Source: Corallochytrium limacisporum
Taxonomy: Eukaryota; Opisthokonta
DNA length: 62,579 nt
Reading direction: 5' to 3'
NCBI GenBank assembly: GCA_002811645.1
Contig: PDIP01000083.1
Coordinates: forward strand, 90,606 to 153,184
The notes under the pieces are model-generated. The model had not been told where the DNA came from. It ran no database searches and saw nothing but the letters and a program-made list of their open reading frames with translations. The position numbers were made by a program, and so were the translations under genes. This document shows, in pieces, positions 30,381 to 42,213 of the stretch; within the stretch, counting starts at the first letter, position 1; each line of letters opens with the position of its first letter.

Positions 30381-32474
30381 ATGAAATCGACGGTGGTCAA
30401 TGACGTGAAGGTGTACAACCTTGGTGCTGAAAAGCGCTTGCCCGACTGGGTCAATGAACGCAAACGCCGGCGCATGGCCAAAGAAGACTTTGACCTGCGG
30501 CAACGAATAGAACTGGTACAGGACTTCGAAATGCCGCATGCCACCACGGACATTCAGATCAGTGGTGACGGTTCACACATTTTTGCAACGGGTACATATC
30601 CGCCGCGGGTGCGATGTTACGAACTATCACAGATGAGCATGAAATACGAACGATTCATGGACTTTGAGCCCATCAGGGTGATACCCCTCACTGAGGACTA
30701 CAAAAAGTTTGTGGTATTACAGGAGAATCGATATCTCGAATTCCATGCGCAGTATGGCAAGCACTACCGCACACGGATTCCAGCCCAGGGCCGTGATATG
30801 TGCTACGATCCGTACCATTGCAATCTGTTCCTGGCAGGTGCATCGCGGGATCTGTACAGAGTCAACCTAGAGGAAGGCCGCTTTCTGGAGCCCCTGACAT
30901 CTCCGGTCCTGCCCAGGGGATCAGAGTTTACGTGCGTAAACGTGACGCAGACGGCACCCTTTCTAACCTTTGCGGGCCTGACCTCCGGTCATGTGTGTGT
31001 ATGGGACAATCGCACTCGGGATCACGTCGCCATGCTGAACGTGCCGGATCTTCTAGGGGACGTTGCTACAAATGCGGAAATCAGCAGCGTCAAGGTCAGT
31101 CCAAATGCGCTGCACATTGCAGTTGGCACCAGCACGGGACAGGTTGCTCTCTTCGACATCCGTTCCGCAATGCCGACTATTGTAAAGGACCACCAGTACG
31201 GCTATCCGATCCATTCCATGCATTTCCACGACACACAGACTCAATCCAACATTGTCATCAGCGCCGATCGTTCGACAGTGCGGATGTGGGACCGAGACAC
31301 GGGCGAGAATTTCACATCGATCGAGAGCGAAGTCCCGATCAATCGTGTGACCCCGTATCCGAATAGCGGCTTGGTGCTGTTGGCCTGTGAGCAGCCGCGG
31401 ATCATGCCATACTATATCCCTCAGCTCGGCATGGCGCCCACCTGGTGTTCCTTCCTGGACAACCTGACGGAGGAACTAGAAGAGAAGCCTAGAGACTATG
31501 TGTTTGACGATTACAAGTTTGTGACGCGCAAGGAATTGGACGAACTGGGCCTGACTAACTTGCTAGGTACGAAGATGCTCAAAGCCTACATGCACGGTTT
31601 CTTTATGGACATGCGGTTGTACGAGAAGGCTAAGCTGGTCGCACAGCCATTCGCATACGAGGAGTACCGCCAGAAGCGTATTCAGGAGAAGTTGGACGAG
31701 GAGCGGGGACAGCGCATCCGCATCAAACAAAACCTGCCCAAGATCAACAAGGAATACGCAAAAGTGCTGCTACGTGGGGACAAGGACGCGGCGGGCAAGA
31801 AGAAAAAGTCCAAGGAAGGTGCCGAGACCAACCCCATGGCCGACGACCGCTTCGGTGCGTTGTTCACAAAGGAGGAGTTTGAGATCGATCCGAAGAGCGA
31901 AGAGTACCGCCGTCTGCATCCGTCAGGTGGTGACCTTAATGCCACCCTCCGATCACAGTTTGCGGAGGCCGATGTCAGTGACGGAGATGATGTGAACCCA
32001 GACATGGGACCCGACTTGGAGGACTCGCGTCGCAAGGCTGAGGAAGACAGCAGTGATGACGATGAGGACGGAGGTGACGAAGACGAGACGGAGGACGACA
32101 GCGACGACGAGGACCAAGACCGGAGACAAGGAAAAGGGAAGGCTGCCGCCAAGCTGTACGAGCTACGCGATGGCCAACAGGGCCTCACTCTGGACGCCGA
32201 GGAGTCCAAGCGACAGGCCGCGATTGCCCGTCTGCCCTTCCACCACCAGATCAAACTCACCGGCGGCGACAGGACTACTAAGGGCAGCTCAACGTCTATG
32301 CGCAGCGGTGCACTAGAAGTCACATACAATCCGAACGCGGCTAAGGAACGGAAGGAGCGCGAGGAAATGCGCAAGAGTCGCCGGCAGAACCGTGAACGGC
32401 GCACAGTGCGTGACCTTAAGCTCAAGAAGCTCAATCCACAGGGCAAATTCTGGAAGGGCCGCAAGGTGGGCTAG
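30381..32474 (+). CDS. Nucleolar protein 10 / Enp2, ribosome biogenesis WD40 protein
   Basis: SSU processome-associated factor needed for 18S rRNA maturation in yeast (Enp2). The product is 697 residues. The open frame opens five codons earlier on TTG; the ATG at 30381 gives MKSTVVNDVKVYNL, which aligns with the family's start. The N-terminal part carries conserved blocks RIELVQDFEMP and ATGTYPPRVRCYEL and a WD40 propeller to about residue 340. A NUC153 motif (DDRFGALFTKEEFEIDP) sits at about 489-505. A strongly acidic stretch follows at about 553-580, then a basic C-terminus rich in K/R. Every family landmark is present and the length is normal (human about 690). Confidence 0.96.
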   Translation: MKSTVVNDVKVYNLGAEKRLPDWVNERKRRRMAKEDFDLRQRIELVQDFEMPHATTDIQISGDGSHIFATGTYPPRVRCYELSQMSMKYERFMDFEPIRVIPLTEDYKKFVVLQENRYLEFHAQYGKHYRTRIPAQGRDMCYDPYHCNLFLAGASRDLYRVNLEEGRFLEPLTSPVLPRGSEFTCVNVTQTAPFLTFAGLTSGHVCVWDNRTRDHVAMLNVPDLLGDVATNAEISSVKVSPNALHIAVGTSTGQVALFDIRSAMPTIVKDHQYGYPIHSMHFHDTQTQSNIVISADRSTVRMWDRDTGENFTSIESEVPINRVTPYPNSGLVLLACEQPRIMPYYIPQLGMAPTWCSFLDNLTEELEEKPRDYVFDDYKFVTRKELDELGLTNLLGTKMLKAYMHGFFMDMRLYEKAKLVAQPFAYEEYRQKRIQEKLDEERGQRIRIKQNLPKINKEYAKVLLRGDKDAAGKKKKSKEGAETNPMADDRFGALFTKEEFEIDPKSEEYRRLHPSGGDLNATLRSQFAEADVSDGDDVNPDMGPDLEDSRRKAEEDSSDDDEDGGDEDETEDDSDDEDQDRRQGKGKAAAKLYELRDGQQGLTLDAEESKRQAAIARLPFHHQIKLTGGDRTTKGSSTSMRSGALEVTYNPNAAKERKEREEMRKSRRQNRERRTVRDLKLKKLNPQGKFWKGRKVG

Positions 32475-34512
32475 CGAGAACTGGCCATGGACTCTCATTC
32501 CTAGATAACAACGACACTTAAAGTATTCGTATGATCGTTTTCTGTTACGCATTTTCCAACCACCATACCATACCGGTATACCAGACAGGCCTAGAAAACA
32601 CATCCGTCTTCAGGCCGCATTATATGAAACTATGTCCATTTCGCCGCCACATGGGCGGCCGCACACGCCGGCAGATTACAAAAAGAGATAGCATACCTAG
32701 CCCTACGGACCCCCCTTCACCAGAGACGATATATATGTTCATATAACGTATGGCCCCAACCAGTATTTCCGTTTCCTTTGGATGGTTGGCCGTACCGGAA
32801 AAGCTCCATTTGGCAGGTAATCTGCCCACTTTACCTGAACGAGCGCCTAGGTCTGGTTGGTCCGGACACCTATACCACCAGCGGAAGATTAAGAAAAAAA
32901 AAAATTTGAGCAGAATCCATTGATTGTGAGCCTGATAGAATGTTTTGGGAGACAAGGTGAACGCTATTAGGTGGTTTGGCGGTGTTTTGCAAGTGCAGTG
33001 TTGGGCTCTTTCCGTCGGTTGTGAAGGACTTCCGGATCGTTTGCGCGCACACGCACAAAGTGACACGCAGACAGACACACTCGAAGAGGGGAGAAATCTG
33101 TTCTGGCCGAGCAACCGTCAGGGAACTGCAGGGATCCATCGCACCCAACGACACCGGTCTGAGCAAGATGCCATCAAACTTCAGTGTTATGTTACACAAC
33201 TGTGTGGGTCAATCATCGGGTTTTCGTCTGTTAGCGGGTCTCTCGTGGAAAGAACTGTTGTCGCGGCAGACGGGGATGAAGCCACCGCTCAACATCCACT
33301 CATCGACATCCAATCATCGACACCCAAGTAAACAAGCAACCAACAGTCAGTATTGTGATGATGGTAGTGATGTGATGTGATCTTGAACGATCATGGTGAA
33401 TGAGATGCGCAGTGGGAGGAAGCACCAGAAGGAGCTTGCTGAGACGGAGAGAAACAACAGTGCCCGTTTGTGCCTATAGTAATCGTTCGAGGAGGGCGAG
33501 CCACCCAGACATGCCGCTGATGTACGCTGTTGATAGTGGGGGATAGGCGAGCTTTTCGGAAAGTGCGCAATAGTGTGGGACAGAGATAGAAGGATAAGAT
33601 TTGTGGAAATTGAGCGAGGGTGAGCATCCGAAGGGGTGCAACCGTCGGATAAGCGCAGAGACACCGTAGTAAGGAACGAAAGTCGCGTCGATGAATTCGT
33701 TACGGCGATGTGCTTGGGGGGTGTTCATTGGCCTCCCGTGTTTGTGCCTGTGTGGGTTGGGATTGGCCTTGTATTCCAGGAAGCAATACGCGACCGCAAC
33801 GATGAGGCATAGGAGGACATCTCCGTTCTGGGTGGCTTCAGATCAAAGTGCGCACATGTCGGAGAGAATTGGGACGGAAGAGGAACCCCGAAGAGGAAGT
33901 GTCCCTTTTGGCTCGGTGGTGTGGCAGCAAGCCAGTGGTGCTCGCCAATTCTGCGGAGCTTGCATAATGGCCTTCGTATGGCCACCCATCCAAGTCTTGG
34001 CCTTTGTATGCATACCTTTTGTGACCCTGGTTAAGGTAAACCGCATCATGCCAGACAGTACAGAATAAGTGGAAAGGAGAAGGAATAAAGTGGAACATGC
34101 CGAAGCGACCATGCCCATGAGGTGATGCTGATGTGGTCTTCTGCTCAGGTTGTGCAGAAACTCAAGCAACGAAGGAAAGTGGTCGACCACACCAACTCTT
34201 TCTAAATCGCCGCCAAAGCGACCAACGGATTTAGTTTAGCCATTCATCCGCCCCCAAGCCAAACCGGACAGTTGGATGATCCGCCGAAACAAACAACACA
34301 CACCAAGCCGGGGAACGATCATACAGGCAAGAGTCGCGGACGATGAGGACGTAAAACGGCGCTCACCCAGGCACAACAATAGGGGGTGCAAAACACAGAC
34401 CGAGTACACGGACAGCGACCACCGGAGTGCGAAGCAACAGTCACCGGTGAAGACGCAGACCACGACCGAAGACACAAGAACACCATGCTCGCCACAGAGA
34501 ATAAGGATGTGG

Positions 34513-34528
34513 ATATATATATATATAT
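34513..34528 (+). repeat. (AT)8 microsatellite
   Basis: Eight AT units in non-coding DNA. Confidence 0.95.
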
Positions 34529-35740
34529 GTAACTAATGTCATTGCGTGAGTTCCGAACCCGACCTGACGAAGCTCCGACTTTCGCACCGCTCCCGTTCGG
34601 GGGTCTCTCTGTGTTTCAACCATCGCACCACCATGCCCTCCGGTCGCACCACTCCCTCTCCCCATTTTTGACTTTGCGCCTATCCCAAAATTCAGTACTT
34701 AATGAACTACAAATTTTCGCATCAATTTTTGAAACTCTTCCTCTCTCTCTCTCTCTTGTTCCCGGCCGTCTGGGCATTGGAGTGCGAAGGAATGCGGTAT
34801 TTACGCTGACGCCGCCTAAAAATTGTTTGTCGGAGAGGTCGAGCTCAGGATCAGTCAACGGCGTTGCATACTGAAATAATTACTCCAGAATCTTAGAAGG
34901 CGCTGTTGGTGGCCCGCTTGTGGTGGTGGATGGGGTGGTGGACCTGGGCGAGCTTTAGGGGGTATGGCTTGCGAAACCGACGCCTGGTGAGTCTGGCCAT
35001 ACCCTAGCGATTGTTGTTGTCTCTCTTTGACCCACGTCCCGCCCTCGCCTTACCCTTCGCACATGGACATGAACATGCTTAATACATAGTCCCCGTACGT
35101 AATCGAAGCGAGAGCATGATGTCTGGTGACCGTTCAGCTGCAATTTTACGGACACAGTCACCACACCCGACGGAGGCCAGGCTGTGGTGCATCGGGTCTC
35201 GCCTGCGACATGCTCGTCATTGACACGTCCCCACTTTTTTGGTTGTCTTGTCCGCCGGTCCGACTGCTTGTCTGTCGTCTGTCCTATGCGGAATTCTAAC
35301 GCTGCACTACAACACGGTAGCTGTGTGCGCTAGAAGTTGGTACCTCACCGAAAGACACGGTTGGGCAGACACGTACCCTTTAACGTCCCCGAATATGACT
35401 GTATGTCATCCATCACAAGACGAATGTCTTGGGTGTCCGTATCAGAGGTGTGCTCATATTCTTCCCAAGGAATGAAGCACCTGCAATTCTTGACAGGGCC
35501 CGAACCGGGCCGCCGCCATTGACCCGCCGCCATTGAGCCTCTTCCCGCTCCTGTTGGCTCACAGAAGTCTCGTGGGGTCTCTGTGCTCACTGCTCTTGGT
35601 CGCGGTATGCGTTCGGATGTATTCCGGGAGCGGTGTCAGCTGTAACGAGAGCGGAGCTTGCACAAGCCGGGAGCCCTGTGCCGACAGGGGCTAGCGAATT
35701 TAAGCGCACGCACCGACCGTCACCGACCCACCCACACAAC

Positions 35741-35758
35741 CACACACACACACACACA
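35741..35758 (+). repeat. (CA)9 microsatellite
   Basis: Nine CA units in non-coding DNA, preceded by a looser CA/CCA-rich stretch from about 35727. Confidence 0.95.
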
Positions 35759-38689
35759 GAGACATCAGCAGCTCTTGGTTCCCGCTTGGGGCATGCACCC
35801 CGCTTTGCGCTTGCGTCGCCCCCTTCATAAATCTTTATGAGTATGCTGTGCATAGTGGGCACAACTCTCATTAATTTGACTGTGGCTGCGCTGTGGTGGG
35901 TGTGTTGTTCGGGTGAGAGAGCTCCGGGTACACACTTTTTTTTTTGTTTGTTTCGTATCCCACGAGGCATCCTTGCGCCACAGTGGCCCGTGGTTACTGC
36001 CAGCACTCTTGCCTTTCTGCAGTACATTTAATATAAGAAATTGCTTCGCAGAGTTCTAAGCGGCCAGGTGCGGGTGTTGAAACACAGAAATGAAACAAGT
36101 CCCCCAAGCAAGCGGAGGGAAAATATTTGTAGGGCACGATTACTAAATGGTAGGACTTCCCATCAATACTGAATGCATGGTTGTTCCGCAATGCCTAAGA
36201 CAAATAGATTTTTGCTCTTTTTGGTGAGTTCTGAAGAAAGGGGTTGATTACCCACCGGAGGCTAGGGGAAGCGCGCGTCCGTCTCCGAACGACTCGTTTT
36301 TGTGTTGGTTTTTCCCCTTCAGATCTCCAAACGGTCTTAAGGGGGTGATCCACTCTGAATCCGCAGCAAATGTATGGGAGTGGCTGGCCATGGCGTTTGA
36401 TGCGCAAGTTCACTTCATGCTGCTGCTAGAACGTTAGGATGATCACACCATGCATACGCGCAAGCATATTCTTGTAAGGACAACATCTTGCCTGCGGCAA
36501 AATACACACGCGCGTGTGCACGAATCGTTTTGTACGGATCATGATCCTCCATCTTGACAAGTGCCGGAAAGCTTACAAACAACCAGTGAGCGATCGGAAT
36601 GCGAGGGCTCATCGTCGACCACCCACAAACGAACATTATTTCAACAGCAGAATAGCTTCAGAGAGCACCCAGTAAACAATTCGCCCCGTGACCTTTTTGG
36701 ATGCCGGACCCCGTTCTGATACACTGTGGATGAAGACTAATGAAGCGGTTTTTGATGATAGATGGGGACGGCTTGGACGGTGAGGTGTTCTGGACTGCGT
36801 AGCATACATTTATTACTGGTTTCATGCAGCTAGATCGACGATTCGACAGAAACCGCGAGGGGTGCAACAGACGCATCTCTCCCCTCCGCACTTTTTTTCT
36901 TCTGTGCCCTGTTGCACTCCTGCTCTCTTGGTGCGTGGATAAAACTCTCCCTCCCTGGCCTTTTGCCGGTCTCCTACTGGCTCCCACTGTTCCCAATTTG
37001 TCCCGAGACTCTCCAGAATTTTGGCTAACGTTCACTATAAAACTCGTCTTCATCCGACGGGTTCTCCACCTCTGCCTTCCCAGGGCTTATGTCACCTGCC
37101 ATCGCCCCACCGTCGAATCTCCACCACCAAAAAAGAAAATCTCGGCCGAGGCTTAGAGAGTGCCCCCAGTGAAGAAGAATAGAAAAACGATCGTGCTCGG
37201 CCTCTAGCCATGCTGTTGCCTCCTTTTGGCAAGTCTTTACCAAATCGACTCCCTTTTGGTTACCACCCATCAGTACATTTAGTATGCATTGGCAGGTGTG
37301 GCGGGAGACCAGAGGAGGGTTACAGTTGCGGGGCCGGGAGGAGGAACGAGAGAGGGAAGGTGCAGGATTTTCAAGGCGGTGATGGAGAAAGAAGGGGGGG
37401 GGGGGCACCCAAAGAAAATCGATCGATTGCATTTTAGCCAAAAAAGAAAGAAAAAATGAAACCTTCTTTGCTAAAACAAAAAAAAAAAGAAAGAAGCAGA
37501 CACCTGATGTTTTATTAGAAAATTTTCAGTACCACCGGGAGGGGGTGTTTGGAGGGAAGGTGGGAAAGGTCGGCCCGAAATCAAAAATAAAAAAATGAAG
37601 AAAGTACTTACATTTCACCCTCAATAATGAAGGAACACTAAGAAACGTTCTCTTGTCTTTTTTGTTTCTAATCAAGACACTACCGATGCTGCAAACACAA
37701 AAAGAAAAGACCAGATATTTCTTATGCTTTGTGAAGAACGGGAGTATTTTGTGTGAGAGAAATTCAATGTATTTTTGCTAGTGCGGTCGGATGCGTGGGT
37801 AGCGGTGAGATTCACGTGCCCTCCTCACCACCATCGTCGGGCAGTCAAAGGCGACGGAAGCTGACGGATCCGAAGAACTATTCAGCAGCGCTGGGGGTAT
37901 GCGCAAAAAAGGGGAAGCCAAGAGAAAAAAAAAGAAAAAAGAGATGAAAAAAATTAGAGGACTGTGTGTTACTCTCTCACTCTTGTCGCCCATCCGGTCA
38001 AAAATGGCCGTTAATTTTCAGCTACGATCCCCGTCTCCACGCTCAAGGACAGTACTCTCACTATGGTCATGGCCGTCTGGTGTGATCGATTCACGCGGGC
38101 ATTATTTGGTTGTGGCGTATGGGCAGATGGGGTCCTGAACCACAGCAGCCGATGAAGAATTGCTGCAAATTTCTATGAAAACATATTGCCGAAAACCGTC
38201 ATTCTGTGCCCATTTCTAAGTGTGGTTCGCCTCCCCTCTCTCTCTCTCTTGCATCTACCACGACGCAACCGACACATTGCTTGCCCTGCCGAATTTTTAT
38301 TAAGTACATTTGCTATACGGCTTTCACAGATCTTGCTCATCGCACTACAAATACTCATATCTTCTAAGGTTTGTTACTTTTTTTTCTATTTCTTCTCTCT
38401 CGCAACCAATTTCGTTGCTATTTCATTCTTCCCAGAGTCTCGACGCTTTCTTTGATCTCTCCCTCCCTCCCTCACCATGTTTTGCCATTTTTTCTTTCCT
38501 TTCGCTTTTTTTTTTGTTCTTTGCTTTAAACCCCCCCCCCCAAAAGAGACTCGCAACTGAGCAAAAGGACCGCGCCGCCGCCGGGCTCTACCCTCCCAAC
38601 CCGGCGGTCTCCCGCGGCGGGGGAGACGAGGGGGGAAGGAACTTGCACCTTGCCCTGCCCGGGCTTAGGGAGGGTTTGTACGTGCCAGA

Positions 38690-39370
38690 GTGAGAGAGAG
38701 GGGCGAGGAAAGAATGGCGGTGGGCGGGGGAGGCTGGCCCTGCGCAACCGGGAGACCGAGGCGGGTGCCCCCCCCCCAAAAGAGAAGAACAAAAAGCAAG
38801 AAAAAAAGGGGAAAAATTAAAGGAAGAAAAATGCGGAGACAGGAAACGCCGCGGGGAAGCAAGGAAAAAGAAAAAAAGTAAAGATGGGAGAAGGAGAGTG
38901 AGACCTAAAGAATATCTTCCCCCCTTTCTTTCACTACCACTGTAGATTTGGGGAGGGGGGGAGGGGAGAGAGAAGAGGGAGCGAGAGAGAGCAAGCACTG
39001 GCGGGTTTGGCTTGCGCAACCAAAACGTACGTGGAGACGGGAAGACTTGCGAAAGAAACACAGCCAGAATTCCTCCGCGCCGGGGCGGAGGGTGTGGGGA
39101 GTGGAAGCGGAGGGGGGAGGGGGGAGATCGGGGTTCTCGGAGTATTCTTAAGAGGGAGTGGGGGAGAGCAGAAGGGAAACTAAGGGAAAGAAAAAAGGGG
39201 GAGGGCAAGCGAAGGGCAATGGGGCACGGGAGCCCCAGGTAGGCAGCGAGTGAGCCAATAACAAAAAAAAATAGAGAAAACGCAAAACTACAAGAAAAAG
39301 AAAAAAAAAGACAAAAGAAAAAACGGGCAGGAGGGGGAGGCTTCTGAAAGAAGGAATTAACAAAAAAAAG
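38690..39370 (+). repeat. Polypurine block
   Basis: About 680 bases strongly dominated by A and G on the + strand, with GA-, GGGA- and AAAG-type patches. It directly follows a pyrimidine-rich block (38210-38530) and a short GC-rich bridge. Open frames across it on either strand encode only low-complexity protein. Confidence 0.7.
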
Positions 39371-41689
39371 AATGGGACTCCATGGCGAAAATCAAAAACC
39401 CGGAAAAACTGAAGAAAAGTTGAATCTCACTCGCTCGGCCGGCCATTCGTATGTGGTTTGAGAATGGTGCCATGTGACGAGGTGGGATCACCCCAGCGGC
39501 GCAGGGAAGGTGCCGCTGGGGGGGGGGGTTTTGCTGAGGTTTTTGGAATGCAAAGGAAAAAAATGGAGCGGGGAAGCGTGAACCGTGGTTGAAAATGGAA
39601 CACATGGTGGATCCAGGTGAGCAAAGTGGGTAGGCGGAGGCGTTTGACGGGATACTGGCCGGGAACAGGCCAGAGTATGGATAACGATGGCATCAACCCG
39701 CAAATCGATACGGGCAGCAGCATCCGGCACCATACAAACGGAACAGGCCAGGCATACAGAATCCGCCACCCAGAGAGACATCGGAAGGCAGTATCGTGCT
39801 CCCTTTTCTTGATCATCTCTTGTATGTCAACGGAAAGCTGACCAGAGAGGCCTTTACCGGAGCATGGTCCACTAACATGTTCAGCTCAGCGCAGTGGGAG
39901 GAAGAGAGAGATAATGATCGGTGGAGCATGCTACCTTGGGAAAGACAAGCGGGTATCCGAAAACGAATGTGGCTACGAATGGTGCCTACATGTGAATGAA
40001 TGAGCTTACGGAGGAATTGCTTAGGTACGACAATGAGATGATGATGGGCACAGCATGCAGTGATCGATCTGATATATTCACGTCGAAACAGGCGCTCTTA
40101 GCTATTAAAACAGTGTGAAGGGCTGTGTATTGAGTCATCTGCGGATGGTGCAGTCAGATGCCTTTTCTCATATTTGGATGCAGTTCAAGCAAATACCGGG
40201 CCCATCTTTCGAAGCAGCTAGAGTTCCTAGCGTGAGTCACCATACAACTGTACACACTCGCATTCGACATACTTCGGAGCTGCCACAGGCTGCTTGGACA
40301 CGTCTGCTAGGAAGAATGAGTTGCATTGTTTAAAAGAGCCCCTGTGCGATCAACGACGTTGGGGGATCTAAGACGTCTCTTCGCTGTGAAAACAGGCAGC
40401 TTAGCCATTTTGTGGCCTAGGAGCCGATACCGCTTTGGACCATCGATCTGACGGACACCAGGCAGTTTATTGAGATTCCTGAGTCCTGTATAGGGTGTCC
40501 TCCACTGCATGTGTGTGTTGTTCTATCAGGTGCCACTGCTCCCAACAAGGATGCGCATTGACTCTGGAGGAGAAACAAAAAGTGTCACAAGGGGGTGCGG
40601 TCCCCATTGTCTCAGTGGTACGGTACGACGGGCCTGACCAGCAAGGGAGTTGCTCCTTTGCAGGCAGCGTTATGATGGAAAACCTCAGGGGCCCAGTGAC
40701 CCCATGACATACTCCATCGTTCTCAATACTCCCCTGCGCCACACAGCTCCGAAGCCCTCCCCGCCAACGCCGCGGGGCTTTCGGGTTCGAAGGCTTGGGG
40801 CAAGTGGTCGGGCTGGGTGCCAGGAGGAGGCTTGGAAGGAAAAGAAAAAAGAAAATTGGAGAGGCAGGGAGAGGCCGCGAGCAGGAATTGGAAACAGTCA
40901 CAGTTCCTTTCACTCTGCCCGGCAATGAAATGGATCCGCGACGAAGAAGAAAGGGAAGCGGGATTCCCTACTGTCTTCCCAAGGCCTCTAATCCCTAAAT
41001 TTTCTAAGGCTCCAGCAAAATAGACTCCCATTTTAGATCGGTTCCTGGAATTACAAAAATGAGGGCTTCAGTTTATTTGAAATACGGGGACAGTTCGGTG
41101 GGGCTCTTGTCAATGCGACTGTGTGTCGGCCGGTGCCCTGCTTTCTGCTTATCAACGCTATCCGCTCACCTTCCCCTTTCTCTCGCTTAGGTTCCAAGTC
41201 CCCCGTTTCGGGTTCTTGACCGTGGCAGTGGCTATTGCAGGTGGATCGGGAGGGAGGAGGGTTAGGGCGGTCACAGATTTGGCGCGCTTCTCCGGGCCGC
41301 TGGCCGTTGCGTTTAAGAGCTAGAAAGTCGGGAGCATTGGTCGCAGGAAAGTGATGCAAGTCCTATCAGGCAGAATGCGAAAGTGTTTGGCCATTGAACA
41401 CATCCCGTAGACACGCAATAAACAGGAAAATAGAGGGGAACAAACCTTAGCTACATCAAGAACACATATCGCGTACCAAGTTGAGGAATCTCGAGAGATG
41501 TATAGCCAAGCTTGTAGTGACGATTTTACCGGAAGCGGGAGCGATTCATAGCGTACTAGAACGCACAGTAGTGTTTCACAGAAAACACGACACGGGGACC
41601 AATGCATATCCACCTGGAAAGCACAGACGGCCTCAGAAAATACAAAAACAACATTAGATTCTTACAGAACCCACAGGACAAAGAAAACC

Positions 41690-42037
41690 ATGTCACAGCA
41701 GGGTGCCACATTGCAAAACTACAACAATGAACTCGTCCGATGCATTGAAGAACTCAAGGCTTCCCGCGACGCTGCACATCAGCAAATCCTAAAGGACGAG
41801 GAAACACTGCTCAAACTTCAGCAGGAGAAGCGGAGCATAGAGGAGCGCATCGCACGCCTACAGGACGGATTGAACCAGCGCGTGAATCGCCGGGAAGAGT
41901 ACGACAAGACCATCGCAGAGACCGAAGGAGCCTACATTAAGATCCTGGAGAGTTCACAGACCCTGTTGCACCTTTTGAAGAAGGAGACATCGACACTTAA
42001 CAAGGCTGCTACCGCGAAGGCCTTTGGCCACCATTGA
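41690..42037 (+). CDS. SSNA1/DIP13, microtubule and centriole coiled-coil protein
   Basis: A 115-residue single coiled coil of the SSNA1 (NA14)/DIP13 family, close in length to the human protein (119). It opens MSQQGATLQNYNNELVR, matching the conserved N-terminus, and continues as a nearly uninterrupted heptad helix to about residue 105. Family members form filaments on microtubules and are found at basal bodies, centrioles and axonemes, so the organism probably has or had a flagellar stage. The start is an ATG in an A-rich context. It converges on the GRAM-TBC gene, with 176 bp between stops. Confidence 0.93.
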   Translation: MSQQGATLQNYNNELVRCIEELKASRDAAHQQILKDEETLLKLQQEKRSIEERIARLQDGLNQRVNRREEYDKTIAETEGAYIKILESSQTLLHLLKKETSTLNKAATAKAFGHH

Positions 42038-42213
42038 TTCGTCAACTGAATACAAAACTACTGAACGGTCCATGCAAAACCACCACAACATACACACGAA
42101 GGAGGCTCATCGATTCATTTGTAAAAACTATAAAATTTTATGGGCTAGGCGTAAGGTGGGAATCGGGATGGCTTTGATGGCCTGTATATGCATTCCGCCC
42201 GGGTGAATATTCT

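Larger units (their letters stand above)
32475..41689. other. 9.2 kb gene desert
   Basis: No recognisable protein, tRNA, rRNA or snRNA gene on either strand. Contents seen: (AT)8 at 34513-34528; (CA)9 at 35741-35758; a tandem GCCGCCATTGA pair at about 35512-35536; G12 at 37394-37405; C11 at 38531-38541; C10 at 38768-38777; and G11 at 39518-39528. A pyrimidine-rich block (about 38210-38530) is followed by a purine-rich block (about 38690-39370). The two C runs at 38531 and 38768 are both followed by AAAAGAGA, forming a short direct repeat. Short frames such as 33691-34065 (ATG start, two hydrophobic stretches) match no known family. The region could hold a long non-coding RNA, a highly split or fast-evolving gene, or an origin, but nothing decides this. 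Confidence 0.5.

Noticed and set aside
33691-34068. ATG-initiated 125-codon frame with two hydrophobic stretches
   Set aside because: Codon choice (many AGG, weak G/C at third positions) is unlike the real genes here, and there is no similarity to any family. It is likely chance.
38588-39208. 206-codon minus-strand frame
   Set aside because: Low-complexity F/S/P/L product of the polypurine block, not a gene.
40780-40800. B-box-like GGGTTCGAAGGC, possible tRNA
   Set aside because: No T-stem pairing and no matching acceptor or anticodon arm around it.
40467-40925. 152-codon minus-strand frame with a hydrophobic stretch
   Set aside because: Begins with TTG; low complexity; no similarity.
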